DNA from: Acinetobacter guillouiae CIP 63.46
GTDB taxonomy: Bacteria; Pseudomonadota; Gammaproteobacteria; Pseudomonadales; Moraxellaceae
NCBI RefSeq assembly: GCF_000368145.1
Contig: NZ_KB849282.1
Location: 193,791-257,790 of the forward strand
Direction: 5' to 3'
DNA length: 64,000 bases
The notes under the pieces are model-generated. The model was given only the letters and a program-made list of their open reading frames with translations, did not search any database and was not told the DNA's origin. The first letter of the stretch is position 1, and each line of letters opens with the position of its first letter. A program made the translations under genes and the position numbers. Of the stretch, positions 46,470 to 55,764 are shown in pieces.

Positions 46470-47120
46470 ATGAAAATAGCTCTAATTGGCGCAACTGGAT
46501 ATGTAGGATCAGCTTTATTTACAGAATTGCTTGATCGTAAATATCAAGTAAAAGCACTTGTTCTTGACCCAAGTTCGATAAAAGCAGGAGATAATTTAGA
46601 GATTATCCAAATAGATGTAATGCATGAGGATTCATTAGTATCTGTTTTAGAAGATGTGGATATAGTTGTGAGTGCATTTAATCCAGGTTGGACTAATCCT
46701 AATATTTGTGAGGATTATCTAAAAGGCTCACGCTCCATTCTAAATGCAGTAAAAAGAGCAAAAGTTAAACGCATTTTGATCGTTGGTGGTGCGGGTAGTC
46801 TTTATGTTGCACCAGGTGTACAAATAATTGACACTCCAGAATTCCCCAAAGAATATTTCGAGGGAGCAAATGGTCCCCGAATTCTACTTGACGAGTTGAA
46901 AAAAGAAACGCAATTGGATTGGACAATGATCAGCCCTCCAATTGGATTCTCGCCAGCAAATCCTGGGGTTCGGACTGGAACATATCGTTTAGGTACTGAT
47001 TCACCATTAATGAATGAGAATCAGCCAGGTACAATTTCTGCTGAAGATTTAGCAATTGCATTAATTGATGAAATGGAACAGAAAAAATTTGCATGTCAAC
47101 GTTTCACTGTCGCTTACTAA
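46470..47120 (+). CDS. NAD(P)-binding (NmrA/SDR-like) protein
   Basis: The 216 residues are a Rossmann fold of the NmrA or atypical SDR kind. The nucleotide motif IALIGATGYVGSAL (residues 3-16, GxxGxxG) is clear, followed by LEIIQIDVMHEDSL and RILIVGGAGSLYV. Active-site residues of classical SDRs are absent. Members act as redox sensors or NAD(P)-dependent reductases. A LysR gene is divergent; a small unknown gene follows 23 bases later and may be co-transcribed. Confidence 0.8.
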   Translation: MKIALIGATGYVGSALFTELLDRKYQVKALVLDPSSIKAGDNLEIIQIDVMHEDSLVSVLEDVDIVVSAFNPGWTNPNICEDYLKGSRSILNAVKRAKVKRILIVGGAGSLYVAPGVQIIDTPEFPKEYFEGANGPRILLDELKKETQLDWTMISPPIGFSPANPGVRTGTYRLGTDSPLMNENQPGTISAEDLAIALIDEMEQKKFACQRFTVAY

Positions 47121-47143
47121 CCAAGTAAAGCAAAATAGAATTC

Positions 47144-47569
47144 ATGAAAATTTCAATTGAAAACCAAACATATATTTTAGATCCTGATAAGCTAGAACAT
47201 TATTGTGAAAATATATACATCTATAGTGATTTATTAGTCAGCCCTAAAAATAAGGATGGTTATGAAATAATTCATGAAAAAAATATTATACTAATAAATG
47301 TGGAAACTTATATTCCACTGCAAAATGCTACACTTCCTCAAACGGAAGTGCAGCATCAGTTTATAAGCAGAAAATTAGCCAATATTCTCAATGGTTTAAA
47401 AAAATTGGATGTTGAGCTGACTAAACAAAAAAGTGACACTGTAATATTACAACCCGATTTACAACTAAGTCTGGGGATGGTTAGTGCGGTAGCAAATAAA
47501 GAATTTGATAGAAATATGCTAATTAATATACTTGATTCAGGTGCAGAATTTTTCGTAACCAGAAATTAA
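47144..47569 (+). CDS. Hypothetical protein next to the NmrA-like gene
   Basis: A 141-residue protein I do not recognise. It is rich in Ile, Asn and Leu, with no signal peptide or membrane helix. The middle part (about 75-110) is helical (SRKLANILNGLKKLDVELTKQ). It lies between the NmrA-like gene and the insertion sequence, at higher AT content than the core genes, and could be an accessory gene of foreign origin. No partner is known. Confidence 0.6.
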   Translation: MKISIENQTYILDPDKLEHYCENIYIYSDLLVSPKNKDGYEIIHEKNIILINVETYIPLQNATLPQTEVQHQFISRKLANILNGLKKLDVELTKQKSDTVILQPDLQLSLGMVSAVANKEFDRNMLINILDSGAEFFVTRN

Positions 47570-47591
47570 GTGTACTAGCTCAAACCAGATC

Positions 47592-48721
47592 TGACAGTTA
47601 CCCATTTTTTAGTGTGCCTGTCAGGTTAAATTTGAGCTAAATTCTTCTCAGCCCAAATTCGCTTCCCATCAAGTAATGTTTCCAGTGGTGTGCGACCACA
47701 GCACATTTTTCCCTGATGAGTTCGTTCAGTATTATAGAATTTTTGCCAAACGTCTAGATCAGCTTGTAATTCCTCTAATGTACTATATAGCTTCTTCCTA
47801 AATGTAATTTGATAAAACTCCTGCAAGATCGTCTTATGGAAACGCTCGCATATTCCATTCGTTTGTGGGGATGCTGCTTTTGTTTTGGTGTGATCAATAT
47901 CATTGATGGCTAAATATAGCTCATAATCATGTTGTTCAACCTTACCGCAATATTCAGTACCTCTATCTGTCAGGATACGCAGCATTGGTAGATCCTGCGA
48001 CTGATAAAATGGTAGTACACGATCATTTAACAGATCTGCCGCTGTAATCGGTGTTTTCGTTGTATAGAGCTTGCAATGAACGACTTTGCTGTAGGTATCG
48101 ATGAAAGTTTGTTGATAGATTCGACCGACACCTTTCAGATTGCCAACGTAAAATGTATCTTGGGCTCCAAGATATCCTGGATGGTGTGTTTCTATTTCGC
48201 CACAAGCAACATCATCTTCATGTTTACGCTCAAGTGCAGCAATCTGATGATCATTTAACTCAAAGCCATCTTGTGCCACTTTGGCTTCTAAGGCTTTCAA
48301 TCGCTTTTTAAAATTCTCTAAATTGTGGCGAAGCCAAATAGATCGAACCCCGCTACCTGAAATGAATACACCATTTTTACGCAATTCATTACTACTGCGG
48401 TGTTGACCATAAGCTGGATATTGGATTGCGAAATCAATAACGGCTTGTTCTGTCGCATCGTCTACACGATTCTTAAGATTCGGTACTCTTCGGGATTTAT
48501 TGATGAGTGAATCAACATCACCTGATTCAACGAGTTCCTGATAACGGTAAAAGGTATCTCTAGAGACACCCATGACTTTACAAGCTCTGGATACATTTTG
48601 AAGTTCTTCAGCTAAATTGAGTAAGCCTACTTTGTGTTTGATGATTTGATTGTTAGTATGCAACATAAGAAAGTTACCTTTGTTTGATTAAGATTCGACA
48701 CCTTTATCAAAACGGGTAACT
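47592..48721 (-). mobile_element. IS481-family insertion sequence
   Basis: About 1.13 kb with one transposase gene. Imperfect inverted repeats are seen at both ends: AGTTACCCATTTT (47596-47608) on the left and its counterpart AGTTACCCGTTTT read inward from 48721 on the right, extending imperfectly to GTGTC/CTGTC. Exact ends and a target duplication could not be fixed. AGATCTGA occurs outside both ends (47587-47594 and 48750-48757). The element sits between the 141-aa gene and uvrC. Confidence 0.75.
47626..48666 (-). CDS. IS481-family transposase
   Basis: The 346-residue DDE transposase has an N-terminal helix-turn-helix (about 14-60, RACKVMGVSRDTFYRYQEL) and an rve integrase core with Asp170 (QDTFYVG), Asp234 (LTDRGTEYCG) and Glu274 (NGICERFHKT). 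The C terminus has the typical YNTERTHQGKMCCGRTPLETL. It appears complete without frameshift, so the element could be active. It reads away from uvrC in the same orientation. Confidence 0.92.
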   Translation of the reverse strand: MLHTNNQIIKHKVGLLNLAEELQNVSRACKVMGVSRDTFYRYQELVESGDVDSLINKSRRVPNLKNRVDDATEQAVIDFAIQYPAYGQHRSSNELRKNGVFISGSGVRSIWLRHNLENFKKRLKALEAKVAQDGFELNDHQIAALERKHEDDVACGEIETHHPGYLGAQDTFYVGNLKGVGRIYQQTFIDTYSKVVHCKLYTTKTPITAADLLNDRVLPFYQSQDLPMLRILTDRGTEYCGKVEQHDYELYLAINDIDHTKTKAASPQTNGICERFHKTILQEFYQITFRKKLYSTLEELQADLDVWQKFYNTERTHQGKMCCGRTPLETLLDGKRIWAEKNLAQI

Positions 48722-48820
48722 TTCTCTTTTTCAAGATCAATGTCTGATCAGATCTGAACTAATACAAATTAAGCAACTACTAAATTAATCCTATTCCGCT
48801 TTATTTCTAAAATAACTGCT

Positions 48821-50620
48821 TTATTCATGCAACACTTTATAAATCATTCGTGCCATAACATCGCCTAGACCGGGAACATTTTTTAAGTCATGTTCAGAGG
48901 CTTTAAGCACCCCTTGAATACCACCAAAATGGGTCAGTAAATCACGACGACGTTTTGGACCTAAGCCCGGAATAGCCTCAAGTACCGAACCTCCACGACG
49001 CTTATCTCGTTTAGCGCGATGTTTGGTGATTGCAAAGCGATGTGCTTCATCACGGACCTGTTGAATCAAATGCAGAGCTTTATGGTCTTCAGGAAGCTGA
49101 ATCTTCGTGCCATCGGTAAAATGTAGTGTTTCTAAACCGGGTTTACGCCCTTCACCTTTGGAGACACCCACCATAAATGCATCTAAACCAAGCTCTTGCA
49201 TAACTTCCATCGCCATATGAAGTTGCCCTTTACCCCCATCAATCAATAATAAATCGGGTAACATGGCTTTTTTATAACGGCGTGTTAAGGCTTGGCGCAT
49301 TGCGGCATAATCATCACCGCCAGTAATATCTTCAATCGCAAATTGGCGATAATCGCGTTTACGTGCGCCACCTGCATCAAAAACCACACATGATGCAATG
49401 GTCGCTTCGCCCATAGTATGCGAAATATCAAAGCATTCAATACGATCAACAGGTCGCCCACAAACTTGTTCCAATTGATGAAAACGCTCATTTAATTCTA
49501 AATGATTGGCTAATTTTCCTTTGATCGCATGCTGAACATTCATCTCAGCCAACTCAAGCCATTCAGCACGAGTTTCACGAACATTGTGTTTAATCTGAAT
49601 TTTCTTTTCAAACTGTTGATGTAAAGCCGCTTCCAGTTCCTTTCGGTCTGTCACATTCACATTGACAATCAGTTCAGCAGGAACTTCATCTGCAACTTGA
49701 AAATAAAAATTGGCGATAAAATCAGACAACATTTGCCCCAAATCATCATCTAACATATCTGGAAAATAACTTTTTCCACCCAGCATTTTCCCATTACGCA
49801 CATGCATGATCTGTACACAGGTCACACCCGCTTGATAGGCAATGGCGAGAATATCAGCTTCACCTTTGACTTTATAAATGGCTTGCTGTGCTTGGACATC
49901 ACGCAGTAAGGCCATGCGGTCACGGTAAAATACCGCTTTCTCAAATTCTAAATTTTCTGCAGCTTGTTCCATTTTTTGAATCAATTCCTGATTCAGTTCT
50001 TTGGTATCACCATTTAAAAAACGAATCGAGTTTTGTACGTCTTCATTATAAGCTTCGGCTGAAATCAGCCCTACACAAGGCGCAGTACAACGCTTGATCT
50101 GATATTGCAGACAAGGACGTTTACGCTGTGAAAAATAGCTATTTTCACATTGACGAACATTAAATAATTTTTGTAGAACTAAAAGTGTATCTCTTGCATT
50201 ATAAGCGCTTGGATAAGGGCCAAAAAACTTACCCACTTGATGTTTGCCTTTGCCCCGTCCTGAAGCAATACGTGGATAAGGTTTATCTGCGGAGACAAAA
50301 ATATAGACATAGGATTTATCATCACGCAACATAATGTTATACGGTGGGCGATGCAGTTTTATTAGATTCTGTTCGAGTAATAAAGCTTCCGTTTCAGAAC
50401 GGACGACAAGGGTTTCAATATTATAAATACGTGCAACCAAAGCCTGTGTTTTCGGATGTTCAATGGTTTTGACAAAATAACTCAGTACGCGATTTTTTAG
50501 ATTTTTGGCTTTTCCGACATATAATAATTCACCCTCTTTTCCCAGCATTTTATACACACCAGGTAAAGTCGTCATATTGGCTAGAATCTTTTCGATATTT
50601 TCACGTGCGTTTTCGTTCAC
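48821..50620 (-). CDS. uvrC: Excinuclease ABC subunit C
   Basis: UvrC makes the dual incisions in nucleotide excision repair. The 599 residues show all parts: GIY-YIG nuclease ([23 protein letters not shown] at the N terminus), cysteine segment ([17 protein letters not shown]), UVR helix pair near 205-240, an RNase H-like nuclease domain with [19 protein letters not shown], and two C-terminal helix-hairpin-helix motifs ([13 protein letters not shown] and [12 protein letters not shown]). The usual partner pgsA is separated from it by an accessory segment and an IS element. Confidence 0.97.
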   Translation of the reverse strand: MNENARENIEKILANMTTLPGVYKMLGKEGELLYVGKAKNLKNRVLSYFVKTIEHPKTQALVARIYNIETLVVRSETEALLLEQNLIKLHRPPYNIMLRDDKSYVYIFVSADKPYPRIASGRGKGKHQVGKFFGPYPSAYNARDTLLVLQKLFNVRQCENSYFSQRKRPCLQYQIKRCTAPCVGLISAEAYNEDVQNSIRFLNGDTKELNQELIQKMEQAAENLEFEKAVFYRDRMALLRDVQAQQAIYKVKGEADILAIAYQAGVTCVQIMHVRNGKMLGGKSYFPDMLDDDLGQMLSDFIANFYFQVADEVPAELIVNVNVTDRKELEAALHQQFEKKIQIKHNVRETRAEWLELAEMNVQHAIKGKLANHLELNERFHQLEQVCGRPVDRIECFDISHTMGEATIASCVVFDAGGARKRDYRQFAIEDITGGDDYAAMRQALTRRYKKAMLPDLLLIDGGKGQLHMAMEVMQELGLDAFMVGVSKGEGRKPGLETLHFTDGTKIQLPEDHKALHLIQQVRDEAHRFAITKHRAKRDKRRGGSVLEAIPGLGPKRRRDLLTHFGGIQGVLKASEHDLKNVPGLGDVMARMIYKVLHE

Positions 50621-50644
50621 AGTAGACTTTTAACTTTGGACTAT

Positions 50645-50674
50645 AAATGGATGATGTAGTTAGATCATCCATTT
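50645..50674. terminator. Hairpin between uvrC and the upstream lipoprotein gene
   Basis: AAATGGATGAT and ATCATCCATTT form a perfect 11-bp stem with an 8-base loop, flanked by A/T bases on both sides. It probably ends the lipoprotein transcript of 50731-51558. Confidence 0.6.
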
Positions 50675-50730
50675 TTCAAGTCTACTTGAGTGAATTACTT
50701 GCGCTTTCTATTGGAACATATCTTGATTTT

Positions 50731-51558
50731 TCATTTTTTAAAGGGCTGATTCGCAGCTTTATAGGCGATCCTGTTCATCCAATTACACGCCAATTCATCA
50801 GATTTATGATAAAAAAATTCATTTTGAGGATGATATTTTCCACGATAGTCGTTTCCATCTATTGTGAGCTTTACATTGCTATATAGGGTGTTTTCCTTGT
50901 CTTTGAATCGCGTCCAAGCCACATTATTCCAATTTCCTGTTGCTTCTATTTCTAAATCTGCAAATACCTTTGCATCAACGATATACGGTAAGAACTCAAT
51001 ATATTCCTGATTACTATTGGCTGACAAACTTTGCCAACAAATAGAGCCTTTTGGAAATACTTCATTTGGCGAATAACCTAACCCTAAGATTGCAAGTAAA
51101 ATCTGACCTGTCACACTACTCCTCATTTGACGGATTGGATTATAAATATCATCCGTAATCAATTGCCCAGAGACATCAATTTTCTTATATTGATAAGATA
51201 AAACCAAAGGTTGTTCAGCAATATAATTACTCACGGAATATTGTAATTTCGTTCCATCAAATGTTGCAGACTCACCCAGCAAGTATGTATTTTGATCTAA
51301 TTGTGGTGGGGTAAATGTCGAAATCGCATTTTGTGTTAGATAATATTTTGAAGTTTCTTCTATAGAAGCATCTTGAACCAAGAGATTTTTATTTTCATTA
51401 ATATGGTAAGTTTTTGCTCCGAATAGTAAGTCAATGCCTCCACCTTGAAATGAATATAGGGTATCAAATTTATCTGATTCGCTTTTTGAATCATCCGATC
51501 CACCACCACACGCTGTTAAAATTAAAGCATTGATTATAAAAAATATTGTTTTTTTCAT
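50731..51558 (-). CDS. Hypothetical lipoprotein (paralogue of 54772-55764)
   Basis: A 275-residue protein with a lipoprotein signal: hydrophobic residues 5-16 ending in LTAC with Cys17 and a GGGSDDSKSES stretch. The rest is unknown and beta-rich. Several segments match the 330-residue lipoprotein at 54772-55764: DVSGQ/DVSGK, FPKGSICW/FPQGSNCY, and GNWNNVAWT/GNWQNVPWT. Both conserved Cys in these motifs suggest the same fold. It lies behind uvrC and ahead of two small unknown genes. Function is not known; a surface or periplasmic binding role is possible. Confidence 0.8.
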   Translation of the reverse strand: MKKTIFFIINALILTACGGGSDDSKSESDKFDTLYSFQGGGIDLLFGAKTYHINENKNLLVQDASIEETSKYYLTQNAISTFTPPQLDQNTYLLGESATFDGTKLQYSVSNYIAEQPLVLSYQYKKIDVSGQLITDDIYNPIRQMRSSVTGQILLAILGLGYSPNEVFPKGSICWQSLSANSNQEYIEFLPYIVDAKVFADLEIEATGNWNNVAWTRFKDKENTLYSNVKLTIDGNDYRGKYHPQNEFFYHKSDELACNWMNRIAYKAANQPFKK

Positions 51559-51750
51559 TATAGCAGTTCACTCGACTATTTATTTTGAATCATTATTAAC
51601 CAATATTTCATAAAATCACAAGTGAAAATTGCTTAAAATTTGACTGTTTTTATTTCCATATAGTTGATTATTAACATTATTACAACCTTGCTTAGGCCTT
51701 ATCATTTATCTTTCATCTCTATAAAAAAGCTATTTTACCGTTTATGAAAA

Positions 51751-52248
51751 TCAGGCTTGAGGATGATCTTTATCATGATATTGTCTCATCACTTTCTCTT
51801 TATAGACTTTAAATGCATTAAAGCCTTGTGAAAGCACAAGCAACATTTCTGCTGCACTGTTCACCCATACAGCATCATTCAAATCGGGAATATTGTGTTG
51901 ATCATGATTAGTAGCTGGAATGATATACATGGGATTAGTTTGCGGATTGACGATCAGCATTTTTCCAGCCACGCACAGATCATAAATAAAGATGCATTCT
52001 TCTTCACTTAGTGTGGCATGGTATATTCCACCTGTAATAGGTTCAGATTGCTCTAATGGGTCTAAATATAAATCACTCAAATAACCATTAAAAGCTAAAG
52101 CCTTTTCATTCTGATCAACTAATGCTCCACTACCTACTTGAGTATGAACATATAATTGATTTTCCGCTAAAAATCTGGCGAGTCCATCACGATCGGCATC
52201 GACTATCTCCTGATTTTTTATCCGTATAAACAGTAGAGAAAAGCCCAT
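51751..52248 (-). CDS. Hypothetical protein
   Basis: I do not recognise this 165-residue protein. It lacks signal and membrane segments and is acidic, with mixed strands and helices (VDADRDGLARFLAEN, ECIFIYDLCVAGKMLIVNPQ). AAGGA lies seven bases before the ATG, so it is a plausible gene. Neighbours are a lipoprotein downstream and a PH-domain protein upstream on the same strand; the spacing (192 and 62 bases) allows a loose cluster but no operon is shown. Confidence 0.65.
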   Translation of the reverse strand: MGFSLLFIRIKNQEIVDADRDGLARFLAENQLYVHTQVGSGALVDQNEKALAFNGYLSDLYLDPLEQSEPITGGIYHATLSEEECIFIYDLCVAGKMLIVNPQTNPMYIIPATNHDQHNIPDLNDAVWVNSAAEMLLVLSQGFNAFKVYKEKVMRQYHDKDHPQA

Positions 52249-52310
52249 AATAGATTCCTTTATGATAGTTTTAAAATATTTATCACAAACGATCGCTATT
52301 CTCTATTTAT

Positions 52311-52730
52311 TTAAATCTGAGTACGACCGACTTCTACTGCCTGACGGAAGGCCTGTTGATCTCTTGGAGAAACCAAGACCTGTTTGATTTTTCCATCTTT
52401 CATATATTCGATTTTCAAACGATCTAGAGATAAGGCAGGTGATGAAATCGAATTATTGGTTTTGCTGATGTTTTGAATATTTTTCAATGGGATATGCCAT
52501 TTTAAAAATAGACTATGAATGATCAATGCTTCATTTTCAATGATATAGCGTGTATTGAAAACCGGCCACCAAATCACAGCAATAGTTAACATATACACCG
52601 CTGTATGCTCAGGATATTCAACCATAGTGCCTTTTGCATACATGGTATAAAGCAATTGAATCAGTAGACCTGTCATTGCGATTAAAAAGCCTAAAATCCA
52701 CCAATCAATTTTAGTATGAAATTTTTGCAT
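52311..52730 (-). CDS. Membrane-anchored bacterial PH-domain protein
   Basis: A 139-residue protein with two N-terminal membrane helices (about 9-32 and 45-63) and a C-terminal region that looks like a bacterial PH domain of the SunI/bPH_4 type (NTRYIIENEALIIHS, WHIPLKNIQNISKT and a final SPRDQQAFRQAV helix). The start is ATG 52730 after GAAGAG; the longer TTG frame to 52757 has no ribosome site. Its role is unknown. A second, unrelated PH-domain gene lies 135 bases upstream. Confidence 0.7.
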   Translation of the reverse strand: MQKFHTKIDWWILGFLIAMTGLLIQLLYTMYAKGTMVEYPEHTAVYMLTIAVIWWPVFNTRYIIENEALIIHSLFLKWHIPLKNIQNISKTNNSISSPALSLDRLKIEYMKDGKIKQVLVSPRDQQAFRQAVEVGRTQI

Positions 52731-52818
52731 CACGCTCTTCAAAGTTTCCCCATACAAAATATTATTCTATCTGAATTTCGAGTTAAATATGACTATAAAA
52801 TCATCAATTTACATAATA

Positions 52819-52842
52819 AAAAACGCCCTTTCGAGCGTTTTA
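52819..52842 (-). terminator. Terminator of the PH-domain gene at 52866
   Basis: AAAACGC and GCGTTTT form a 7-bp stem with an 8-base loop; the minus strand ends in a T-run. Confidence 0.6.
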
Positions 52843-52865
52843 ATTTTTGACTAAATGTTTAAACA

Positions 52866-53489
52866 TCAATTTTTTAAATAGCGATCAAAAATTTCAGAAA
52901 AATCATAATTCTCAATTTGTCGAATACGCTGATTGGCATAATCTTCAACTTGTTGTGCAGTCTGATTGATGATTTCAGGTAAATTTAAAATTGCCTGTTC
53001 ACTAAGCTCTCTTAAATTAAACATTTTCTGCACATTGTCAGTGCTTTGTAATAATACATTACGTTTACGATTGATCTCTTTGCAGGTTTCACCAATGGTA
53101 AATAATGCTTTATAGAGATCGCGAATTTTCTCGATTTGTTTTTTATCAATATCGATAGAGAAATGCTGTTCACCTAATTGAAACTTGATTTCAGCATCTA
53201 AATCCACGGTACCTGCTGTTTCTAAAAGTACATTTTTAATTGGATTGTGCTTATACAAGTAACGATACAACATGCGTTTTTTACTGATCGCACTTTTACC
53301 ATCTAGGTGCATAAAGGCCACATTGGTAAAGCAATATTCATCTGTTTTGCTTTTAATGACAAAGAAAATTTTCTCGTTATCTTCATGAAAAATATAATCA
53401 TCAATATCTGTTTTATTGAAATCATGTGGCTCAATAATTGTTCCAATATCACTCATACCCATCATTTCTGAGGCTAAATTTTTAAACAT
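52866..53489 (-). CDS. PH-domain protein (YvbH-like)
   Basis: The 207 residues have a bacterial PH domain of the bPH_1/YvbH type at about 25-130: the segment VLLETAGTVDLDAEIKFQLG is the clearest match. It is followed by a long helical C-terminal region (about 130-205), which in the Bacillus family helps oligomerisation. No membrane or signal segment is seen. Function is not established. It stands between lpxO and the small PH-domain gene; a terminator follows it. Confidence 0.8.
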   Translation of the reverse strand: MFKNLASEMMGMSDIGTIIEPHDFNKTDIDDYIFHEDNEKIFFVIKSKTDEYCFTNVAFMHLDGKSAISKKRMLYRYLYKHNPIKNVLLETAGTVDLDAEIKFQLGEQHFSIDIDKKQIEKIRDLYKALFTIGETCKEINRKRNVLLQSTDNVQKMFNLRELSEQAILNLPEIINQTAQQVEDYANQRIRQIENYDFSEIFDRYLKN

Positions 53490-53570
53490 TTTGTGTTTTC
53501 CAGCGCTTTTATAAATTATGAAAGTAAATTAAAAAAAACGAGCGTTAAACTCAAGTCAAAATTTGTTATT

Positions 53571-53597
53571 AAAAAAAACGCCCTGACGGGCGCTTTA
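53571..53597 (-). terminator. Terminator of lpxO
   Basis: CGCCC/GGGCG with a 4-base loop, followed on the minus strand by a run of T. It lies directly after the lpxO stop. Confidence 0.65.
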
Positions 53598-53599
53598 AA

Positions 53600-54544
53600 T
53601 CAAATCATTTTTTCAAAAAATGCAATGATCTGTGACATATATGGTCGAATAAAAATCAGGAAGAAAATCCCTAACATCAAGAACCACTTTAAAAAGTAAT
53701 ACAACTGACGATTGGTTTTTTTCAAGGCTTTGGCTTTAATGCGGATTTGGTACACATAACCAAAAACTTTGTTTAACCCTCCTGTTTGATCGCCCGCCTC
53801 ATTTGGAGAGCTGGCAGCTGTCATCACTTTTTTACCAAACCAGTGGTTAAAGCGCTGCATAAACCTTGTTTTTAATGGGCGCTCTACATCAGCAAAGAAG
53901 ATAATACGATTTTGGTCCGTGGTATTTTCAGCATAATGAATATAGGTTTCATCAAAAACCACGCTTTCACCATCTCGCCATGAATAACGCTGACCATCTA
54001 CATCAATAAAGCAACGATCATCATTTGGTGTAATGAGCCCCAAGTGATAACGCAATGAACCTGCATAAGGATCACGATGGCGCACTAATCGACTATCAGG
54101 TGCAAGCTCTGTAAACATTGCCGCCTTAATACTTGGCAAGGTTTTCAACAATTCAGTTGTTTTCGGGCAGAGTTCTGCTGCTGACGGATGCGCTGAGTCA
54201 TACCATTTTAGGTAAAAGCGTTTCCAACCTGTTTTAAAGAATGAATTAAAGCCTAAGTCATCATATGTACTTGAAGCCTTAATTCCACCTTTGGCATATA
54301 ACGCTTGCGCCTCTTCACGAATCATTTCCCAGTTTTCATCTAACACTTTTAAATCTTTAAAATGTTGTGTGTCGATATACGGCTGATTCGGCACTTTTGA
54401 AAACATATACATGAGAAAGTTAATTGGCGCGAGTATCGTTGAATGGTCAAAAAATTGACGATAAAACGAATGTCGCACTTTACCGCGATTTTGGATATAC
54501 AAAGCAGAAATCACAAAAATCGCCAATATGATCCATTTAATCAT
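53600..54544 (-). CDS. lpxO: Lipid A 2-hydroxylase LpxO
   Basis: LpxO uses Fe(II), oxygen and 2-oxoglutarate to hydroxylate an acyl chain of lipid A in the inner membrane, a known surface modification in Acinetobacter and Salmonella. The 314-residue protein has an N-terminal membrane helix, the aspartyl/asparaginyl hydroxylase motifs RHRDPY (His156, Asp158), FIDVDG, VVFDETYIHYAENTT (His203) and Arg213, and a C-terminal membrane helix (about 280-305). It appears as a single gene with its own terminator. Confidence 0.92.
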   Translation of the reverse strand: MIKWIILAIFVISALYIQNRGKVRHSFYRQFFDHSTILAPINFLMYMFSKVPNQPYIDTQHFKDLKVLDENWEMIREEAQALYAKGGIKASSTYDDLGFNSFFKTGWKRFYLKWYDSAHPSAAELCPKTTELLKTLPSIKAAMFTELAPDSRLVRHRDPYAGSLRYHLGLITPNDDRCFIDVDGQRYSWRDGESVVFDETYIHYAENTTDQNRIIFFADVERPLKTRFMQRFNHWFGKKVMTAASSPNEAGDQTGGLNKVFGYVYQIRIKAKALKKTNRQLYYFLKWFLMLGIFFLIFIRPYMSQIIAFFEKMI

Positions 54545-54702
54545 ACAGCACTCTTTTCATTAATCAGGTTAATCAAGCAACATGTGCTGATAGAATTTTA
54601 AATCTCAAAAAGGGAGAATGTTTCTACAAATTATAACAAATCTATAAATCAAAAAGCCACAATGATCTAATTGGATGTTTTTTATTAATTATTATTAAAA
54701 AC

Positions 54703-54738
54703 AAACCAAATTTGTAGAAGTGACTACAAATTTGGTTT
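54703..54738. terminator. Perfect 15-bp hairpin terminator
   Basis: AAACCAAATTTGTAG and CTACAAATTTGGTTT pair without mismatch around a 6-base loop. It lies just after the lipoprotein stop at 54772 (minus) and upstream of lpxO, with A/T-rich flanks on both sides. Confidence 0.75.
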
Positions 54739-54771
54739 AAGTTTTATTAGACAGACATCTAAGTTGTTTTC

Positions 54772-55764
54772 TTATTTATTCCAATCAATAAGTCTTAAAG
54801 AAGCCAAAGCTGATGCAGCTTGCGTGTTATATATAAAACACCCATTCTTGGACTGTTCAATATTTAACGTTGCTGTTCTTCTTTGTTTGTCTGTTGTCGC
54901 TGCAGCTAGCAGTTTTTCCCATTGTTTAATTTCTTTGGCTCTCGTCCATTCAATGTCACTATCGTAATCAGCCAAATATGTTTTATTTTGATATTTAACC
55001 GCAACTGCACTTTTATCCCTCACCCCCGTATCAGTTTCATAAATAGTTGTCCAAGGAACATTTTGCCAATTACCACTTGAATAACGATAAGTTATACCGA
55101 ATGCTTCATATGTTTTATTCAAATAGTTCTCATAGCTAAGATTACCACTATCAAACTCTTCAAATGTTTGATTAAACTCATCATCTGTATTAAAACTAAA
55201 ATAATCTTGGTTGTTCTTTCTGGAAATAAAACGATAACAGTTACTCCCCTGTGGAAAACGATCATTACCGTATGAAGCTAATAATTTTCGTGCTTCAAAA
55301 TAACTATTTTCACTATCGAAACCTAAACTACGATAGCCTGGTAAAACTGTATCAAAAATATTTTTTCCTGAGACATCAACTTTTTCTAATTTAATATCCG
55401 TTTTAACATTACCAAAGAATGTTAATGTCCATGAAGTCATAGAATTTAATGCAACTGTATTCGCAGCAATCTCTAGCGGAGTATATAATTTGTTGGCTGT
55501 TAATACATATATATTTAAGCTCGTGTTGGTTGTCTCATCCTTAAACTGTTTATTGAAAATTTCAAAATATTTCATCGTTAAGTTATCGGAACCCTTATTC
55601 AATGCGTAATCAACTGAGTAATAGCGTGTTCCATTATCCAAGCTGTCTTGTGCTGTTGAAGGTTTCGAATTATCTGATGAAGAGTCACCACCTCCACCGC
55701 ATCCAACCAAAGACAAGGATAAAAAAATAGCTGTAAATACGAGGTTCTTGTTTTGTGTATTCAT
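54772..55764 (-). CDS. Hypothetical lipoprotein (paralogue of 50731-51558)
   Basis: The 330-residue protein has a lipoprotein signal ending in LVGC (Cys22) followed by GGGGDSSSDNS. Its middle and C-terminal parts share motifs with the 275-residue lipoprotein 3.2 kb away (DVSGK, FPQGSNCY, GNWQNVPWT, YLADY). The tail (about 290-330) is helical and Ala/Arg rich with TDKQRRTATLNIEQS. The start is ATG 55764; an in-frame TTG at 55797 would spoil the signal. No function is known; a perfect hairpin terminates it. Confidence 0.8.
   Translation of the reverse strand: MNTQNKNLVFTAIFLSLSLVGCGGGGDSSSDNSKPSTAQDSLDNGTRYYSVDYALNKGSDNLTMKYFEIFNKQFKDETTNTSLNIYVLTANKLYTPLEIAANTVALNSMTSWTLTFFGNVKTDIKLEKVDVSGKNIFDTVLPGYRSLGFDSENSYFEARKLLASYGNDRFPQGSNCYRFISRKNNQDYFSFNTDDEFNQTFEEFDSGNLSYENYLNKTYEAFGITYRYSSGNWQNVPWTTIYETDTGVRDKSAVAVKYQNKTYLADYDSDIEWTRAKEIKQWEKLLAAATTDKQRRTATLNIEQSKNGCFIYNTQAASALASLRLIDWNK

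Noticed and set aside
50647-50886. Plus-strand frame after uvrC
   Set aside because: It overlaps the terminator hairpin and the 3' end of the lipoprotein gene antisense; no ribosome site.
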